A stretch of DNA of 40,546 bases from contig CACXIV010000016.1 of the NCBI GenBank assembly GCA_902767845.1, positions 1 through 40,546 of the forward strand, given 5' to 3'. The position numbers and the translations under genes were made by a program. The notes beneath the pieces were generated by a model. It had not been told where the DNA came from, made no database searches, and saw only the letters and a list, made by a program, of their open reading frames with translations. The stretch comes from an uncultured Ruminococcus sp. (GTDB taxonomy: Bacteria; Bacillota; Clostridia; Oscillospirales; Acutalibacteraceae). This document shows, one piece after another, positions 1 to 7,231 of this stretch (position 1 is the stretch's first letter; each line of letters begins with the position of its first letter).

Positions 1-1
1 A

Positions 2-1036
2 ATGATAAAAGCAGGAATCGTAGGCGCTACGGGTTATGCCGGCGCGGAGCTTGTCAGGCTGCTTTTCGCCCATCCCGAGGCGGAAATCGCTGCGGTAAGC
101 TCGGTCTCGTTCGAGGGACAGGCGCTCAGCGACGTGTACCCGTCCTACAAATTCTTAAACGATATGGTTTGCGGAGATCAGGACGCCGTGGTCGAAAAAA
201 GCGACGTTATCTTCGCGGCGCTTCCGCACGGACTTTCTCAGGAGCTCGCGGAAAAATGTATGGAAGCCGGCAAGGCGTTTATAGACCTCGGCGCGGACTT
301 CCGCCTCGAGAGCGAGGATGAGTACGCCGAATGGTACGGCGGCACCTTCCTCGACAAAGAACTTCACAAGCAGAGCGTTTACGGTCTGCCGGAGTTTTTC
401 AGGGAACAGATCAAGGGCAAGCGCCTTATCGCTAACCCGGGCTGTTATACGACCTGTTCGCCCTTGGCGATAGCGCCGGCGATCGCGAACGGCCTGATCA
501 GCACAAAGGGTATCATCTGCGACTGCAAGAGCGGCGTAACGGGCGCCGGCAGAAAGCCTGCGCAGGGCAGCCACTTCCCGGAGCTTAACGAGGGCTTCCA
601 CGCGTATAAGGTCGCCTCTCACCGCCACACCCCGGAGATCGAGCAGACCTTGTCAAGACTCAGCGGCGAGGATGTAACCATCACCTTTGTGCCTCACCTT
701 CTGCCTGTCAACAGGGGGATTTTGGCGACGGTCTACGCCGACATCAGGGACGGCGTGAGCTTTGAGGATATCAGAAAAGCCTACGAGGATTACTACAGGG
801 ACGAGTTCTTTATCAGGCTCCTCGACGACGGCGTGTGCGCCGATATCCATAATGTGCGCTACTCGAATTTCTGCGATATCTCTATCCATCACGACAAACG
901 CGCAGGCAAGCTTGTGGCGTGCGCCGCGATCGACAATATGGTAAAGGGCGCCGCGGGTCAGGCGATCCAGAACATGAACATTATTTTCGGAATCGACGAA
1001 AAGGCAGGGCTTGTAATAATGCCTCCTGCCTTCTAA
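2..1036 (+). CDS. argC: N-acetyl-gamma-glutamyl-phosphate reductase
   Basis: Cytoplasmic NADPH-dependent reductase of arginine synthesis that converts N-acetylglutamyl phosphate to the semialdehyde. The 344-aa protein starts with a Rossmann motif, GIVGATGYAGAEL (residues 5-17). The catalytic cysteine is Cys148 in ANPGCYTT, and the HRH motif around residues 207-209 (SHRHTPEI) carries the active-site histidine. Length and the ATG at base 2 fit a complete ArgC, so the window opens exactly at the gene. It is the first visible gene of an argC-J-B-GNAT-D-F operon; the promoter and any ArgR operator lie outside the window. Identification is secure. Confidence 0.97.
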   Translation: MIKAGIVGATGYAGAELVRLLFAHPEAEIAAVSSVSFEGQALSDVYPSYKFLNDMVCGDQDAVVEKSDVIFAALPHGLSQELAEKCMEAGKAFIDLGADFRLESEDEYAEWYGGTFLDKELHKQSVYGLPEFFREQIKGKRLIANPGCYTTCSPLAIAPAIANGLISTKGIICDCKSGVTGAGRKPAQGSHFPELNEGFHAYKVASHRHTPEIEQTLSRLSGEDVTITFVPHLLPVNRGILATVYADIRDGVSFEDIRKAYEDYYRDEFFIRLLDDGVCADIHNVRYSNFCDISIHHDKRAGKLVACAAIDNMVKGAAGQAIQNMNIIFGIDEKAGLVIMPPAF

Positions 1037-1047
1037 GGATAAATGCT

Positions 1048-2319
1048 ATGAAAAACTATCGGTTTATTGACGGAACGGTAACTTCGCCGCTCGGCTTCAC
1101 CGCGAACGGAATCTGCGCCGGAATAAAAGCGTATGGCAGCGCGACTCAGCCGGCGCTCAAAAACGAGCCGCTTTTGCCCTCGAACGGCAAGCGCGACCTT
1201 GCGCTGATCTGCTGCGAAAAGCAGTGCAGCGCCGCGGCGATTTTTACAAAGAATCTCGTAAAATCAGACACTATATACGTTACTCAAAAGCACCTTGAAA
1301 ACGGCAGGGCGCAGGCGGTCATCGTCAATTCGGGCAACGCCAACGCCTGCAATCCCGACGGCTATGAAAAGGCAGAGAAAATGTGCAGGATCGCGTCCGA
1401 GGTGCTCGGAGTCGCCGAGGACGACGTGATCGTCGCCTCCACCGGAGTTATCGGTCAGGCGCTGCCGATCGAGCCGATCGAGGCAGGGGCAAGGGCTATG
1501 CGCGGCACGCTCTCAAAAGAGGGCGGCACAAACGCCGCCGAGGCTATAATGACTACCGATACCGTCCGCAAGGAATGGGCGGTACAGCTTACGCTCGGCG
1601 GAAAAACCGTCACTATCGGCGGCATCGCCAAGGGCAGCGGAATGATCCATATAAATATGGGCACGACGCTCTCGTTCGTCACCACCGACGCGGCTGTCTC
1701 GGCGGAAATGCTCAGAGAAGCCCTTGTAGAAGCGGCGGACGTCAGCTACAATATGGTCAGCGTGGACGGCGACACCTCAACGAACGACACGCTCGCGATA
1801 ATGGCGTCGGGGCTTGCCGGCAACGACGAGATAACAGAGAAAAACGAGGATTATCATATCTTTACCGAGGCGCTCACAGCCGCGTTCAAAAGGGTTGCCA
1901 AAATGCTCGCCTCCGACGGCGAGGGAGCCACAAAGCTCGTTGTTTGCAAGGTGGACGGCGCCAAGGACGAGAACACGGCGAAGGTGATCGCCAAGAGCGT
2001 TATCTGCTCAAGCCTTGTCAAGGCGGCAATGTTCGGCGCGGACGCCAACTGCGGAAGGATATTGTGCGCGGTCGGCTACAGCGGCGCCGAGGTAAATACA
2101 AAGAAAATCGACGTGTCATACAGATCGGCAAAGGGAGAGATCTTAGTCTGCAGGGACGGTTTCGGACTCGCCTTTGACGAGGATAAGGCAAAGGAGATCC
2201 TGCTCGAAAACGAGATCGACATCATCATCACCTTATCCGACGGCTCGGGCTCGGCCGAAGCGTACGGCTGCGACCTGACGTATGATTACGTAAAAATAAA
2301 CGGTGACTATAGAACGTAA
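1048..2319 (+). CDS. argJ: Glutamate N-acetyltransferase / amino-acid acetyltransferase (ArgJ)
   Basis: ArgJ moves the acetyl group from N-acetylornithine to glutamate, and in many bacteria also makes N-acetylglutamate from acetyl-CoA. The open frame extends back into argC, but ATG 1048 is preferred: it has AAGGA about 8 nt upstream and gives the usual N-terminus (MKNYRFIDGTVTSPLGF), 423 aa. The family self-cleaves before a conserved threonine to give alpha and beta chains. Here the site is KGSGMIHINMGTTL with Thr206 as nucleophile. The residue before it is glycine, whereas alanine (MAT) is what I expect in the family. The gene follows argC by 11 nt. Whether it is mono- or bifunctional cannot be read from sequence. 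Confidence 0.95.
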   Translation: MKNYRFIDGTVTSPLGFTANGICAGIKAYGSATQPALKNEPLLPSNGKRDLALICCEKQCSAAAIFTKNLVKSDTIYVTQKHLENGRAQAVIVNSGNANACNPDGYEKAEKMCRIASEVLGVAEDDVIVASTGVIGQALPIEPIEAGARAMRGTLSKEGGTNAAEAIMTTDTVRKEWAVQLTLGGKTVTIGGIAKGSGMIHINMGTTLSFVTTDAAVSAEMLREALVEAADVSYNMVSVDGDTSTNDTLAIMASGLAGNDEITEKNEDYHIFTEALTAAFKRVAKMLASDGEGATKLVVCKVDGAKDENTAKVIAKSVICSSLVKAAMFGADANCGRILCAVGYSGAEVNTKKIDVSYRSAKGEILVCRDGFGLAFDEDKAKEILLENEIDIIITLSDGSGSAEAYGCDLTYDYVKINGDYRT

Positions 2320-2411
2320 AAAACCTGTTCGACACATAAAGGATCAGGTAAATGACAGGCGAAGGATTTGACAAAGATCATTTCTTGACCATGTAATAGG
2401 GAGCAAATACT

Positions 2412-3269
2412 ATGGATACAGCAAAAAGAGCCAAAGTTTTAATTCAGGCCATGCCTTACATAAAAAAATTCGCGGGAGAGACCATTGTCGTTAAATACGG
2501 CGGCAACGCCATGATCAACGAGGAGCTCAAATCCGCGGTTATGAGCGACCTTGTGCTTATGCAGCTCGTCGGGATCAGCGTGGTGCTGGTTCACGGCGGC
2601 GGCCCCGAGATCAACTCCATGCTCGACGCGGTCGGCAAGGAGAGCGTTTTTAAGGAGGGCATGAGAGTTACCGACGACGAGACCATCGACATCGTTCAGA
2701 TGGTGCTCGCCGGCAAGGTCAACAAGAGCCTTGTCCAGCACCTTGAGCAGCACGGCGGCAAGGCGCTGGGAATGTGCGGACTCGACGGCAGGCTCCTCAT
2801 GGCCGACAAAATGGCTTCCGCCTACGACCTCGGCTACGTCGGAGAGATACGCGAGGTCAATCCCGAGCCCCTGCGCATGGCTATGAAGGACGGCTATATC
2901 CCGATCGTAGCGACCGTCGCCGGCGGTTACGACGGCAAGGTCTACAACATCAACGCAGACCTTGCGGCGGCGCAGATCGCGGCAAAGCTCAGGGCTAAAA
3001 AGCTGATCCTCATGACCGATATCCGCGGACTTCTTAAAGACGTCAGCGACGAGGACTCGCTTATCCCGGTAGTAAACGTCAGCGAGGTCCCGATGCTCAA
3101 GCGCGACGGGATAATCAAGGGCGGAATGATCCCCAAGATCGACTGCTGCGTTGAAGCGGTGCGCAACGGCGTAAACCGCGCCCATATCATCGACGGAAGG
3201 ATCGAGCACTCAATACTCCTCGAGCTTTTCAGCGACGAGGGTATCGGCACAATGTTCTATCAACTGTAA
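2412..3269 (+). CDS. argB: Acetylglutamate kinase
   Basis: Phosphorylates N-acetylglutamate with ATP, the committed step of the acetylated arginine route. The 285-aa protein has the amino-acid-kinase features VVKYGGNAM (near residue 28), the glycine-rich loop VHGGGPEIN, and the C-terminal nucleotide-binding region (MTDIRGLL, then GGMIPKI). ATG 2412 is preceded by a GGGAG SD. A 92-nt gap separates it from argJ, longer than elsewhere in the operon; I saw no terminator there, only a TTGACA hexamer without a good -10, so internal initiation is possible but unsupported. Confidence 0.97.
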   Translation: MDTAKRAKVLIQAMPYIKKFAGETIVVKYGGNAMINEELKSAVMSDLVLMQLVGISVVLVHGGGPEINSMLDAVGKESVFKEGMRVTDDETIDIVQMVLAGKVNKSLVQHLEQHGGKALGMCGLDGRLLMADKMASAYDLGYVGEIREVNPEPLRMAMKDGYIPIVATVAGGYDGKVYNINADLAAAQIAAKLRAKKLILMTDIRGLLKDVSDEDSLIPVVNVSEVPMLKRDGIIKGGMIPKIDCCVEAVRNGVNRAHIIDGRIEHSILLELFSDEGIGTMFYQL

Positions 3270-3283
3270 AGGATATTTATTTT

Positions 3284-3703
3284 ATGCAAATTCGTCCAAT
3301 GACAATCGGCGATTACGACGAGGTATTCGCCATGTGGCAGATCACCTCGAGGCGCGCGCTGTCCAAGGCTGACGAGCGCGGTCAGATCGAGAGGTATCTG
3401 AAACGCAACGAGGGCATGAGCCAGGTAGCCGTGACCGACGGAAAGATCGTCGGAACGGTGCTTGCCGGTCACGACGGCAGGCGAGGCTTTATTCACCATA
3501 TGGCGGTGCTGCCCGAGTACAGAAGAAGGCATATCGGCCGCAAGCTCGCCGAAAAGGCTATCGAAAAGATCACCGCCGACGGGATCGACAAGACCCATAT
3601 CTTTTGTTACAGGACAAACGAGGCAGGGCAAAAGTTCTGGAGCGATTTCGGCTTTGAAAAGCGCGGCGACATCTATATTTTTTCATACAATAATAAGGAT
3701 TGA
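3284..3703 (+). CDS. GNAT-family N-acetyltransferase in the arginine operon
   Basis: A 139-aa single-domain GCN5-related acetyltransferase. It opens with IRPMTIGDYDEVFAMW, has the beta4 strand IHHMAVLPEYRR followed by the acetyl-CoA pyrophosphate loop RRRHIGRKL (about residues 80-90), and ends with the usual NEAGQKFWSDFGFEKRG segment. AAAGGA overlaps the argB stop region, so it is co-translated with argB, and its stop overlaps the SD/start region of argD. The acceptor substrate cannot be read from sequence. Position suggests a link to arginine metabolism, for example N-acetylglutamate supply or acetylation of a pathway intermediate, but that is inference. Confidence 0.85.
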   Translation: MQIRPMTIGDYDEVFAMWQITSRRALSKADERGQIERYLKRNEGMSQVAVTDGKIVGTVLAGHDGRRGFIHHMAVLPEYRRRHIGRKLAEKAIEKITADGIDKTHIFCYRTNEAGQKFWSDFGFEKRGDIYIFSYNNKD

Positions 3704-3708
3704 TCACG

Positions 3709-4875
3709 TTGAACACAAAGGAAAAAGACTCTAAATACATAATGCACACCTACGGCAGGTACGACGTCGCCCTCAAAAGCGGCAAGGGCGCTGTCGCCTA
3801 TGACGAGGACGGAAAAAAATATATCGACGTAAGCTCCGGCATTGGCGTCAACAGCCTCGGCTACTGCGACGAAGGCTGGGTAAAGGCGGTCTCGGAGCAG
3901 GCAGGCACGATCCAGCATATGTCGAACTACTTTTACAGCAGTCAGGCGAGCGATCTCGCGGAAAAGCTCTGCGCGCTTTCGGGGCTTTCAAAGGTCTGCT
4001 TCGGCAACAGCGGCGCCGAGGCTAACGAATGCGCGATCAAGATCGCCAGAAAATACAGCTTTGATAAATACGGCGCGGAAAGGAACGAGATCATCACGCT
4101 GCGCGATTCATTCCACGGCAGAACGGTGACGACTCTCTCCGCCACGGGACAGGATGTTTTCCACAACTATTTCTTCCCGTTCACGGGCGGCTTCAAATAT
4201 GTCCGCGCGAACGATACAGACGCGCTCGGGGAAGCGGTATCCGACAAGACCTGCGCTGTTATGCTCGAGGTGATCCAGGGCGAGGGCGGCGTTAATATCC
4301 TCGATAAGGATTACGTCAAAGCGCTCGCGGACTTCTGCGCCGAGAAGGACATCCTCGTCATCTGCGACGAGGTGCAGACCGGCATCGGCAGAACCGGCAG
4401 GGTGTTCGGATTTCAAAATTACGGGATATCCCCCGACCTTGTCACCTGCGCAAAGGGGCTGGGCGGAGGACTTCCGATCGGCGTCTGCCTCTGCTCCGAA
4501 AAGCTGAAGGACGTTATGGGACCCTCGAGCCACGGCAGCACCTTCGGAGCGAATCCCGTTGTATGCGCCGGCGCCAATTACGTGCTCGACACCGTGTCGG
4601 ACGAAAAATTCCTCGGCGCGGTCGAGGAAAAGGGCGCTTATCTCGAAGCGAGGCTCAGAAAGATAAAAGAGGTAAAAAATGTCCGCAGAATGGGACTTAT
4701 GGTTGGTATCGAGATCGACGGAAACGCCCATGATATCGCCGTAAAATGCGTAGAAAACGGACTTTTGATAATCACCGCCAAGGATCTGCTCAGAATGCTT
4801 CCTCCGCTGACCGTCACGAAGGAAGAGCTTGACGAGGCGGCCGCGATACTCGAAAAAACATTAAAGGAGAAATAA
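3709..4875 (+). CDS. argD: Acetylornithine aminotransferase
   Basis: Class-III PLP aminotransferase interconverting N-acetylornithine and the semialdehyde; related enzymes also act on succinyl-diaminopimelate. The Schiff-base lysine is Lys249 in CAKGLGGGLPIG, with the PLP-phosphate motif GNSGAEANE and the DEVQTGIGRTG stretch. The frame also contains a TTG at 3700, but AAGGA ends at 3699 and would abut it. TTG 3709 sits 9 nt after that SD and gives a 388-aa protein beginning with NTKEKDSKYIMHTYGRY, the expected ArgD N-terminus. It follows the GNAT gene by 5 nt and precedes argF by 2 nt. Confidence 0.95.
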   Translation: MNTKEKDSKYIMHTYGRYDVALKSGKGAVAYDEDGKKYIDVSSGIGVNSLGYCDEGWVKAVSEQAGTIQHMSNYFYSSQASDLAEKLCALSGLSKVCFGNSGAEANECAIKIARKYSFDKYGAERNEIITLRDSFHGRTVTTLSATGQDVFHNYFFPFTGGFKYVRANDTDALGEAVSDKTCAVMLEVIQGEGGVNILDKDYVKALADFCAEKDILVICDEVQTGIGRTGRVFGFQNYGISPDLVTCAKGLGGGLPIGVCLCSEKLKDVMGPSSHGSTFGANPVVCAGANYVLDTVSDEKFLGAVEEKGAYLEARLRKIKEVKNVRRMGLMVGIEIDGNAHDIAVKCVENGLLIITAKDLLRMLPPLTVTKEELDEAAAILEKTLKEK

Positions 4876-4877
4876 AA

Positions 4878-5810
4878 ATGAAACATCTGTTAAAGCTTGA
4901 GGACTGGACGACCGAAGAGATAGTCCACTCCCTCAACCTCGCCGACCAGCTCAAATACGAGCAGAAGCACGGCATCGAGCACAAGCTCCTCAAGGGCAAA
5001 ACGCTCGGTATGATCTTTGAAAAATCCAGCACACGCACGCGCGTATCCTTTGAGGTCGGCATGACCCAGCTCGGCGGATATCCGCTTTTCCTGTCGTCAA
5101 ACGATCTGCAGATCGGCAGGGGAGAGCCCGTTCAGGACACCGCCCGCGTGCTCTCGCGCTTTATTGACGCCATCATGATCCGCACCTTTGAGCAGAGCGA
5201 GGTAGAGGCTCTTGCCGAGTACGGCTCCATCCCGATCATCAACGGACTCACCGACTACTGCCACCCCTGCCAGGTGCTCGCCGACCTTATGACCATCCGC
5301 GAGTTCAAGGGCAAGCTCGAGGGCTTGAAGATGTGCTTTATCGGCGACGGCAACAACATGATGAACTCGCTCATCGTCGGCGCCATGCGCACTGGAATGA
5401 GCTTTTCGGCGGCGTGCCCGGCGGACTATATGCCGCCCGAGCATATCCTTGAATTCGGCAAAAGCTTCGGCGACAGGTTCGAGATAGTGACCGATCCCGT
5501 TGAGGCGGCTAAAAACGCCGACGTTGTCCTCACCGACGTATGGGCTTCCATGGGTCAGGAGGAAGAGAAAAAGATCCGCGAGGCGGCGTTTGAGGGCTAT
5601 CAGGTCAACGACGAGCTGATGAAGGTCACAAACGAGGGCTGCATGGTGCTCCACTGCCTGCCGGCTCACCGCGGAGAGGAAATCACCGCCGAGGTTTTCG
5701 AGGCTCACGCTGACGAGATATTCGAGGAAGCCGAGAACCGTCTCCACGCTCAAAAGGCGGTTTTGGTAGAGTGCCTTCTCGATAAAAAAGAAGAGGAACC
5801 GATCTCATAA
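4878..5810 (+). CDS. argF: Ornithine carbamoyltransferase
   Basis: Transfers the carbamoyl group of carbamoyl phosphate to ornithine, giving citrulline. The 310-aa protein has the carbamoyl-phosphate motif STRTR (51-55), HPCQ (129-132), the ornithine-binding DVWASMG (220-226) and HCLPAHRGEEI (259-269). The last two separate ornithine from aspartate carbamoyltransferases. ATG 4878 has AAGGAGA 7 nt upstream within the end of argD. It is the last gene of the operon and is followed by a strong intrinsic terminator. argG, argH and carAB are not in the window. Confidence 0.97.
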   Translation: MKHLLKLEDWTTEEIVHSLNLADQLKYEQKHGIEHKLLKGKTLGMIFEKSSTRTRVSFEVGMTQLGGYPLFLSSNDLQIGRGEPVQDTARVLSRFIDAIMIRTFEQSEVEALAEYGSIPIINGLTDYCHPCQVLADLMTIREFKGKLEGLKMCFIGDGNNMMNSLIVGAMRTGMSFSAACPADYMPPEHILEFGKSFGDRFEIVTDPVEAAKNADVVLTDVWASMGQEEEKKIREAAFEGYQVNDELMKVTNEGCMVLHCLPAHRGEEITAEVFEAHADEIFEEAENRLHAQKAVLVECLLDKKEEEPIS

Positions 5811-5826
5811 AATCGCAATATAATAC

Positions 5827-5857
5827 AATCAGCCGTCGTTTTCGACGGCTGATTTTT
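5827..5857 (+). terminator. Intrinsic terminator of the arginine operon
   Basis: A perfect 12-bp stem, AATCAGCCGTCG (5827-5838) with CGACGGCTGATT (5843-5854), closed by a TTTT loop and followed by further T residues. It lies 17 nt after the argF stop and separates the operon from the 5S promoter. Confidence 0.95.
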
Positions 5858-5927
5858 GCGCTAATGCCTGAAAAATTGCGATAAACAGTGACTTTTTTGG
5901 AGATAAAAAGAAAAATCAAAAAAAGTG

Positions 5928-5956
5928 TTGACAAACGTAAATCGTTGTAGTATAAT
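5928..5956 (+). promoter_or_regulatory. Consensus sigma-A promoter of the 5S rRNA gene
   Basis: TTGACA (5928-5933) and TATAAT (5951-5956) are separated by exactly 17 nt. Both hexamers are perfect consensus, as expected for a strong rRNA promoter. The initiation point should be near 5963, just before an inverted repeat GTTCTC-AA-GAGAAC (5964-5977). Confidence 0.9.
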
Positions 5957-5979
5957 ATCTACTGTTCTCAAGAGAACGA

Positions 5980-6096
5980 GTTGGTGTTGATGACGCTGAG
6001 GGTCCACCTGTTCCCATACCGAACACAGAAGTTAAGCTCAGTGGTGCCGAAAATACTTGGCTGGCGACGGCCCGGGAAAATAGGGAGATGCCAACA
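5980..6096 (+). rRNA. rrf: 5S ribosomal RNA
   Basis: About 117 nt with hallmark 5S blocks: GGTCCACCTGTTCCCATACC and CGAACACAGAAGTTAAGCTC, then GCGACGGCCCGGGAAAATAG-like and GGGAGATGCCAAC ends. Helix I is formed by GTTGG (5980-5984) and CCAAC (6091-6095). Ends are inferred from this pairing and may be off by a few bases. No 16S or 23S gene is near, so this is an orphan 5S gene with its own promoter. Confidence 0.93.
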
Positions 6097-6123
6097 CTCA
6101 ATAGGGTGGGCGTTTTTCTTTTT
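6090..6123 (+). terminator. Probable 5S terminator overlapping the mature 3' end
   Basis: CACTC (6095-6099) can pair with GGGTG (6104-6108) across an AATA loop, extended by GCC/GGC, and is followed by GTTTTTCTTTTT. The stem is short, so some read-through into the FkbM gene, whose start is only 13 nt further on, seems possible. Confidence 0.55.
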
Positions 6124-6135
6124 ACGGAGAATGTT

Positions 6136-7194
6136 ATGATCGATCATTTAAAAAGCCTGCCCTGCGTTTGGGACAGCCTTAAAAACAGCGAAAAGCCCGT
6201 TGTCCTTTACGGAATGGGCGACGGCGCGGACAAGGTGCTCAGAGCCTTTGAAAAATTCAATATTAAAGCCTCGGCGGTAATGGCGAGCGACGGTTTTGTC
6301 CGCGGTCAGAGCTTTCACGGGTTCAGGGTAAAAAAACTCGGCGAGCTTGAGGCGGAATACGGCGATTTCACGATCGCGCTTTGCTTTGCCAGTCAGCTTC
6401 CCGAGGTTATGGACACTATAAGGAGCGTTGCGAAAAAGCACGAGACCCTCGTCCCGAGCGTTCCTGTTTTCGGTGATGTTCTGTTTGACGATGAGTTCAT
6501 TGGCAAATACGCGGAGGATATGGAACACGCGTACACGCTTTTTGCCGATGAGCAGTCAAAAGCGGTTTACAAAAACACTCTTAGCTTTTACCGCACGGGT
6601 CAAATACCCCTGCTCGACGGGATCACCACGGACAAGGACGAAGCGTTCAACAGTATTTTGAAGCTCGGAGACAACGAGGTCTACGTCGACCTCGGCGCGT
6701 ACAACGGCGATACGATCGACGAGTTCCTCGGTTTTGTCAACGGCTCCTACCGCAAGATAATCGCCCTTGAGCCGAACGCGAAGAACTTTGAGAAGCTGAA
6801 GGCTCACTGCGCCGATATCCCCAAAACCGAGCTCTGGCAGCTCGGCGCGTACAGCCGCAATACGATCCTTGAGTTCAACAACAAGGCAGGCCGCAACAGC
6901 GCGATCGCCGACAGCGGCGTAAAGACCCGGGTGGTGACGGTCGATTCGATCCTCTGCGGCACCGCGGCGACGTATATCAAGGCGGACGTCGAGGGCGCCG
7001 ATTTTGACACGCTTTTGGGCATGAAAAAAACGCTGAAAAGCTGCAAGCCGAAGCTGAACTTCTCAGCATATCACCGCTTTGAGGATATTTTTAAATTGCC
7101 GCTTTTGATAAAAAAGCTAAACCCCGATTATAAAATCTACCTGCGCCACCACCCGTACATCCCGGCGTGGGACACAAATTTGTATTGCGTATAG
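6136..7194 (+). CDS. FkbM-family SAM-dependent methyltransferase
   Basis: A 352-aa cytoplasmic protein with an FkbM-type methyltransferase domain in its C-terminal half. SAM motif I is VYVDLGAYNGDT (182-193), followed by ALEPN (210-214), KADVEGAD (282-289) and the C-terminal YHRFEDIFKLPLLIKKL with YLRHHPY. The N-terminal part (about 20-110) has a Rossmann-like strand PVVLYGMGDGADKV. ATG 6136 is chosen because GGAG lies 6 nt upstream; an earlier ATG in frame falls inside the 5S gene. Family members O-methylate sugars or polyketides; the substrate here is unknown. It is monocistronic. Confidence 0.85.
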   Translation: MIDHLKSLPCVWDSLKNSEKPVVLYGMGDGADKVLRAFEKFNIKASAVMASDGFVRGQSFHGFRVKKLGELEAEYGDFTIALCFASQLPEVMDTIRSVAKKHETLVPSVPVFGDVLFDDEFIGKYAEDMEHAYTLFADEQSKAVYKNTLSFYRTGQIPLLDGITTDKDEAFNSILKLGDNEVYVDLGAYNGDTIDEFLGFVNGSYRKIIALEPNAKNFEKLKAHCADIPKTELWQLGAYSRNTILEFNNKAGRNSAIADSGVKTRVVTVDSILCGTAATYIKADVEGADFDTLLGMKKTLKSCKPKLNFSAYHRFEDIFKLPLLIKKLNPDYKIYLRHHPYIPAWDTNLYCV

Positions 7195-7198
7195 AAAA

Positions 7199-7225
7199 AC
7201 AGGCTGACCGTTTTGGTCAGCCTGT
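7199..7225. terminator. Bidirectional terminator between the methyltransferase and the dockerin phosphatase
   Basis: Perfect 11-bp stem, ACAGGCTGACC (7199-7209) with GGTCAGCCTGT (7215-7225). Read on the minus strand it is followed by TTTTTC, a good tail for the 7232-9943 gene; on the plus strand the tail is the weaker ATCATTTTA. Confidence 0.9.
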
Positions 7226-7231
7226 ATCATT

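Noticed and set aside
155-3209. Long minus-strand open frames opposite the arginine genes
   Set aside because: They mirror argC, argJ and argB in a GC-rich genome, lack SD sites and show no recognisable domains.
6088-6135. Extended start of the FkbM gene at ATG 6088
   Set aside because: It lies inside the 5S rRNA 3' end and its terminator; ATG 6136 has a proper SD.
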